DNA from: Trueperaceae bacterium
Lineage (GTDB): Bacteria > Deinococcota > Deinococci > Deinococcales > Trueperaceae
DNA length: 17,420 nt
Direction: 5' to 3'
NCBI GenBank assembly: GCA_024636105.1
Contig: JAGXHO010000052.1
Location: 1 to 17,420, forward strand
Below the pieces are notes generated by a model, which had not been told where the DNA came from, made no database searches, and was given only the letters and a program-made list of their open reading frames with translations. A program made the translations under genes and the position numbers. Positions 14,526 through 17,420 of this stretch are shown piece after piece. Numbering within the stretch: position 1 is the stretch's first letter; every line of letters starts with the position of its first letter.

Positions 14526-14574
14526 TAGGGGAGAGGAGGGGACTACGCCTGAGCAGTGGGACGAACGGGGGACC
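14526..14574 (+). repeat. Two outlying copies of the 19-bp repeat at the parB 3' end
   Basis: Cores at 14526–14544 (TAGGGGAGAGGAGGGGACT) and 14556–14574 (GTGGGACGAACGGGGGACC) start 30 bp apart, the same spacing as two neighbouring copies at 16927 and 16957. The second copy agrees with the copy at 16631–16649 at 16 of 19 positions. They end 10 bp from the parB stop codon. If real, the repeat family brackets the parAB operon. Confidence 0.5.
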
Positions 14575-14584
14575 GTCGCCGGTG

Positions 14585-15529
14585 TCAGTCCGTGTCGATC
14601 AGCGCGACGACCTTGTCGAGGAGCGCACGGAGCTCCGCCAACCGCTCGTCGTCGAGACGCACGACGTGCTTGCGTTGCAGCAGCCGCCGCGTGGCGTTCA
14701 TCCGCTCGATGACCTCGTCCCCGAGCGTCCGCTCGACGACGACATCGGCGCGGACCTCGGTGATGCGGCGCCGGATCTGCGAGAGGCTCAGATCCTCGCG
14801 GATGGCCTCGTCGAGCAGCCGCTGGCGCTCATGGGCATCGTCGACCCGCGCGAGGGCTTGGGCCTTGGTGAACGCCAACCGCCCCGAGCGCACGGCGTCC
14901 AGCAGCTCTTCGGGGAAGGAGAGGATGGGCACCCGGTTCGCGAGGAACGACGCCGGCGTGAAGCGCCCCAACCGCTCGAAGAGGCCGACCGCCGCCCCCT
15001 TGTGCGCCCCGGCGAACCGGCCTTGACCCGTTCGACCGCGCGACTCCTGGACGACCTCGCCGATCAGTGCCAGAGAGCCCGCCCGATCGAGGTCGAGGCT
15101 GAGCTGCAGCAACTGCAGGACCGCCTCGGTCTCTTCGACCGCGTTGAGGTCCTCGCGCTGGAGGTTCTCCATGATGGAGATCTCGAGCGCCTCGCGATCG
15201 TCGATATCGAGGACGATCGCCGGTACGTCGGTCAGGCCCGCCTCGCGCGCCGCACGCGTGCGTCGCTCACCCGCCACGAGCTCGTAGCGATCGCCGACGC
15301 GGCGCACCAGCACCGGCTCGAGCACGCCGCGCTCGCGGATCGACGCCGTCAACTGCGCCAGGCCGACCGGGTCGAGGAACTGGCGCGGCTGCCGCTCGTT
15401 GTAGATGATCGCGTCGATCGGCACCGTTCCGACTGCACGGTCGCCCTCGGGCGCACCGCCGAGGTCGCCGAGGATCGCCTCGAACACCGCTGCGCGGTCG
15501 AGGTCGGTCCGCCGGCGCTTGGTGCTCAC
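14585..15529 (-). CDS. parB: ParB-family partition protein
   Basis: A 314-aa DNA-binding CTPase-type partition protein that would load at parS and stimulate ParA. The N-terminal domain (about 34–130) has the ParB/Srx signature: NERQPRQ, RERGVLEPVLVRRVGDRYEL, the C-motif GERRTRAAREAG (87–98) and ENLQREDLNAVEE (121–133). The central domain departs from chromosomal ParB/Spo0J. The usual SRS-type helix-turn-helix is replaced by GLFERLGRFTPASFLANRVP and SFPEELLDAVRSGRLAFTKA. That suggests a replicon-specific site different from canonical parS. The GTG at 15529 overlaps the parA stop by 4 nt (GTGA), so the two are translationally coupled. The C-terminus (about 260–314) is a charged helical region suited to dimerisation. 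Confidence 0.92.
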   Translation of the reverse strand: MSTKRRRTDLDRAAVFEAILGDLGGAPEGDRAVGTVPIDAIIYNERQPRQFLDPVGLAQLTASIRERGVLEPVLVRRVGDRYELVAGERRTRAAREAGLTDVPAIVLDIDDREALEISIMENLQREDLNAVEETEAVLQLLQLSLDLDRAGSLALIGEVVQESRGRTGQGRFAGAHKGAAVGLFERLGRFTPASFLANRVPILSFPEELLDAVRSGRLAFTKAQALARVDDAHERQRLLDEAIREDLSLSQIRRRITEVRADVVVERTLGDEVIERMNATRRLLQRKHVVRLDDERLAELRALLDKVVALIDTD

Positions 15530-16317
15530 AAGCGGCCGCCGAGGGCGGCGACCAGTTCGGCCGTGACTTGACGCACCTCGAGGTCGGCCTCGCTACCCGG
15601 GGCGTAGACCGGGATCGGCATTCCCTGCACCTGCGCGTCGCTGTAGTAGGCGGGCCGGCTTGCCAGCGGCGTGGAGATCGGCGCCAGCGCCGGCAACTGC
15701 GCGGCGATGATCTCGTGGCTCTCGCGGTCGTGGCGGGTGCGGCGATCGTGCTGGGTGAGGACGAACAGGGCGATGCTCAGGTCGCGCGCCGCCTTCTTGT
15801 ACTCGCGCACCATCTTGATGACGGTCGGGATGCCGTCGAGGCCCTTGCGGTTGGTCGGCAGCGGCACCACGACCCGGTCCGACGCCACGACCGCCAAGGC
15901 CGATAGCTGCCCCAGGCTCGGCGGTGGGTCGATGAGCACGACGTCGTACCCGTCGAGCTTGCGGACCGCCTCGCGCAGGCGGAGGACGCCCAGGAACACG
16001 CTCAGGATCTCGCGCTCGATGATGGCGATGTTCAGGTGGGCCGGGATGAGGTCCATCCCGTGGACCCGGAACGGCGCCGGAAGCGCCAACTCGGCGTCCT
16101 CCGCGCCCTCCTCGCTCGAGCCGAGGATGGCCGGGTAGACGGTCTGTTCGAGCGCGATGTCGTCCTCGACGCCGAGCCACTTGGTCAGGTTCGCCTGAGG
16201 GTCCATGTCGATGAGCAGCACGCGCCTGCCTTGCTCGGCCAGCACGTAGCCCACGTCGCGGACGGTGCTCGTCTTGGCAACGCCCCCTGCATGGTTGAAA
16301 AAGGTCAGGACGACCAT
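15526..16317 (-). CDS. parA: ParA-family partition ATPase
   Basis: A 263-aa Walker-type ATPase that would drive replicon segregation with ParB. The P-loop is AGGVAKTS at residues 10–17. The Lys of the usual KGGxGKT signature is replaced by Ala10, while the phosphate-binding Lys15 is kept. Walker A' is LLIDMDPQANLT (34–45), and Walker B is VVLIDPPPSLG (126–136). The lack of an N-terminal HTH puts it with small ParA proteins (type Ib-like or chromosomal), which do not usually autoregulate by direct binding. The ATG at 16317 is preceded by GGAG and TGAGG elements. A TATGAT at 16373–16378 (minus) is a possible -10 box with a poor -35. It is the first gene of parAB, and its upstream region holds the repeat array. 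Confidence 0.92.
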   Translation of the reverse strand: MVVLTFFNHAGGVAKTSTVRDVGYVLAEQGRRVLLIDMDPQANLTKWLGVEDDIALEQTVYPAILGSSEEGAEDAELALPAPFRVHGMDLIPAHLNIAIIEREILSVFLGVLRLREAVRKLDGYDVVLIDPPPSLGQLSALAVVASDRVVVPLPTNRKGLDGIPTVIKMVREYKKAARDLSIALFVLTQHDRRTRHDRESHEIIAAQLPALAPISTPLASRPAYYSDAQVQGMPIPVYAPGSEADLEVRQVTAELVAALGGRL

Positions 16318-16372
16318 GGCCTCAGCTCCTGCGTCCGCTCGGCCGGTCCGGTCGAGGCATCACGATGGCGGC

Positions 16373-16378
16373 ATCATA
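16373..16378 (-). promoter_or_regulatory. Possible -10 box of parAB
   Basis: TATGAT on the minus strand, 56 bp before the parA start codon, inside a short AT-rich patch. No good -35 hexamer is present at 16–18 bp, so this is a weak call. Confidence 0.3.
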
Positions 16379-16538
16379 ACCAGGGCTCCGAAGGCGCGTG
16401 CCCCGTCCCACCCGGTCCATCGCGCCGCGCATGATCCTTGGCGAGAGGCACTTCCACGCGAACGGACCCGTCGGCGACGCGGCTCGCACGACAGCACGGC
16501 GTGAAGCCAACGACGGGGACGGGGTTCCGGGGCCGGTA

Positions 16539-16554
16539 GCCATAACGTTATGGC
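16539..16554. repeat. Palindrome copy 3 (candidate parS), upstream of parA
   Basis: An exact copy of GCCATAACGTTATGGC in the non-coding region 222 bp upstream of the parA start, between the gene and the 19-bp repeat array. Its closeness to parAB is the main reason to propose all three copies as ParB loading sites. Confidence 0.78.
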
Positions 16555-16990
16555 GCCCACGTCGCGCAGTTCGCGCCAGGTACCGCGTCCTTCCCGTTTC
16601 GCTCCGCATCGCGGTCATGGCGGCCCGGGCGGTCCCCCATCCTTCCCACCATCCGCGCCCGCGCTTCGCCCCACCCGGGCGCACGTCAGCCTGCTCGCCA
16701 GCGACAGGAATCGATCGCGCGCGCCAGAGCCCACAGCCGCTCCGCGAGGCGCACGAGGGCCGCTCGCTCGCGCCCCGCCCCGCGCCCACGCCGGACGTGG
16801 GGCGTCTGCGACGAGCGGGGGCGTGCTCGCGCACGCACCGAAACGGGAAAGCTGCGGTACCGCGATGCCCCGGTCGTTCGACGCGCGCGCACGCTACAGC
16901 GTACCGAACGCGTTCTTCCGCGACAAACGGGGAAATGGTGGGACCAGGGTGCGCGCACGGGGAGGATGGGGGACCTACGAACCGGGGAGC

Positions 16991-17028
16991 CTGCGGGACC
17001 GAGGCGGCATCGGGTTCGAGTCCCGCAG
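16991..17028. other. Inverted pair of repeat copies forming a hairpin
   Basis: CTGCGGGAC (16991–16999) and GTCCCGCAG (17020–17028) are perfect 9-bp inverted arms. They come from the ends of oppositely oriented 19-bp repeats, with 20 nt between. The head-to-head arrangement could fold as a cruciform or serve as a paired protein-binding site. Confidence 0.5.
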
Positions 17029-17283
17029 CTTTCCCTCCTCGGTCGATCGCCGGGTGCGCAGCGGGACTGGTGTCGTTCGGTCTTCATCACCACCCCCCGC
17101 CGCACCGACGCCACCGGATTGCCGGGGCGTCGGCTCGGCTCGGTCGCCGTCAACGGGAAGAGCAGGGGACTTGCGGCGCAGTGCGCGGCGAGCGGGGAAT
17201 TCGCGGGGGTCCACGTGGTCGGTGGCTCGGTCTTGGGTTGGATCGGGTACCCGTTCGCCGCACACCACGAGCGCCGCAGGCGC

Positions 17284-17332
17284 GTTCGTGTTGCTTGTAC
17301 GTTTAGGATCTTGCATTACCATTCCCTTTAGG
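17284..17332. other. AT-richer island within the repeat array
   Basis: About 45 bp centred on GTTTAGGATCTTGCATTACC is much richer in A/T than its surroundings and lies between 19-bp repeat copies at 17192 and 17375. It could be a melting (DNA unwinding) element, or a weak plus-strand promoter (TTGTAC, 16 nt, TACCAT). I see no standard DnaA box. Confidence 0.35.
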
Positions 17333-17420
17333 GGGTCCCGTCCAGGCCGTGCTGGACGCATCCGTGTCGTCGAACCGGGAAGGGCCGGGGACCGAGGCGG
17401 GAGCGGACGGGGACCGAGGC

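Larger units (their letters stand above)
14178..14584. other. Intergenic region downstream of parB
   Basis: About 400 bp holding a long imperfect hairpin (14351–14389) and two 19-bp repeat copies (14526–14574). Several overlapping minus-strand frames exist, one ending in SKLVLNGTKGRTVCPRSVSS at 14153, but none has a recognisable domain or convincing start. Confidence 0.5.
16579..17415. repeat. Array of eleven degenerate 19-bp repeats (iteron-like), candidate replication origin
   Basis: Approximate consensus RCGGGRARGNYGSGGGACC. Plus-strand copies are at 16843–16861, 16927–16945, 16957–16975, 16982–17000, 17153–17171, 17192–17210, 17375–17393 and 17397–17415. Minus-strand copies are at 16579–16597, 16631–16649 and 17019–17037. 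GGG at positions 3–5 and GG at 14–15 are invariant; A17 and C18 hold in ten of eleven. Several start 22–30 bp apart. No spacing, coding or transposon logic explains them. The copies reach the window end, so the array probably continues. They lie in 1.1 kb without genes, upstream of parAB, which is the layout of an iteron origin or a centromere. No rep gene is seen in the window. Confidence 0.65.

Noticed and set aside
12519..16554. Palindrome GCCATAACGTTATGGC as a LexA box
   Set aside because: The operator directly in front of lexA is unrelated in sequence (TGACCCTGAGT arms), and the palindromes are not at SOS promoters.
17011..17025. tRNA T-arm-like CGGGTTCGAGTCCCG, with AGCTTTC following that could pair with GAAAGCT near 16848
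   Set aside because: The fifth stem pair is missing, there is no D-arm, anticodon arm or CCA, and the 'acceptor' partner is about 175 nt away. The match comes from two inverted copies of the 19-bp repeat.
16398..17306. 302-codon plus-strand and 128–170-codon minus-strand frames upstream of parA
   Set aside because: All are Arg/Pro/Gly-rich without domain signatures and run through the repeat array; no good ribosome binding sites. More likely non-coding.
16579..17415. CRISPR array
   Set aside because: The repeats are degenerate, occur in both orientations and at irregular spacing, and no cas genes are present.

Overview
The window is high-GC DNA that best fits a member of the Deinococcota (Deinococcus/Trueperaceae type), probably from a secondary replicon (megaplasmid or second chromosome). 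Three things point there. It carries a lexA–imuB(imuY-like)–dnaE2 SOS mutagenesis cassette, an arrangement known from Deinococcus deserti. Its ParA has the altered 'NHAGG..KT' P-loop that I associate with Deinococcus replicons. It also has a promoter whose TATAAT box sits a few bases from the ATG, giving a leaderless transcript. The lineage call is inference from gene content. The first 17 bases are Tn5/Nextera adapter, so position 1 is an assembly edge, not a natural junction.

Left third (1–4924): an accessory strip of small stabilisation/stress modules, mostly on the minus strand. In order these are a truncated VapC-like PIN toxin with its antitoxin (18–486), a Fic protein that seems to lack its flap segment (808–1710), a GNAT acetyltransferase (1856–2380), a HigBA-like toxin–antitoxin pair whose antitoxin is broken by a 1-nt frameshift (2781–3373), and a plus-strand DUF4143-type AAA ATPase (3677–4924) preceded by 23-bp tandem repeats. 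The gaps between them contain no convincing genes.

Middle (5024–12830, plus strand): a leaderless WD40-like lipoprotein gene, then the SOS cassette. lexA is preceded by a perfect 23-bp palindromic operator overlapping its promoter's expected start point. It is followed by an ImuB-like Y-family protein without visible catalytic acids, a small DUF6504-like protein that looks like the detached C-terminal part of ImuB, and DnaE2. The last two genes overlap. A strong hairpin closes the operon against a convergent bcp/prxQ gene.

Right end (13075–17420, minus strand): bcp, an orphan 171-aa protein, and a parAB operon with a 4-nt gene overlap. Two non-coding signals near it are the most interesting in the window. 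The 16-bp perfect palindrome GCCATAACGTTATGGC occurs three times (inside dnaE2, beside the dnaE2 terminator, and 222 bp upstream of parA) and is a good candidate for this replicon's parS. A 19-bp degenerate repeat (about RCGGGRARGNYGSGGGACC) occurs eleven times in both orientations in the gene-free 1.1 kb upstream of parA, and two more times just beyond the end of parB. This looks like an iteron array of a replication origin or a second centromere. Together, parAB, the palindromes and the repeats suggest the replication/partition region of a secondary replicon that also carries an inducible mutagenesis operon.
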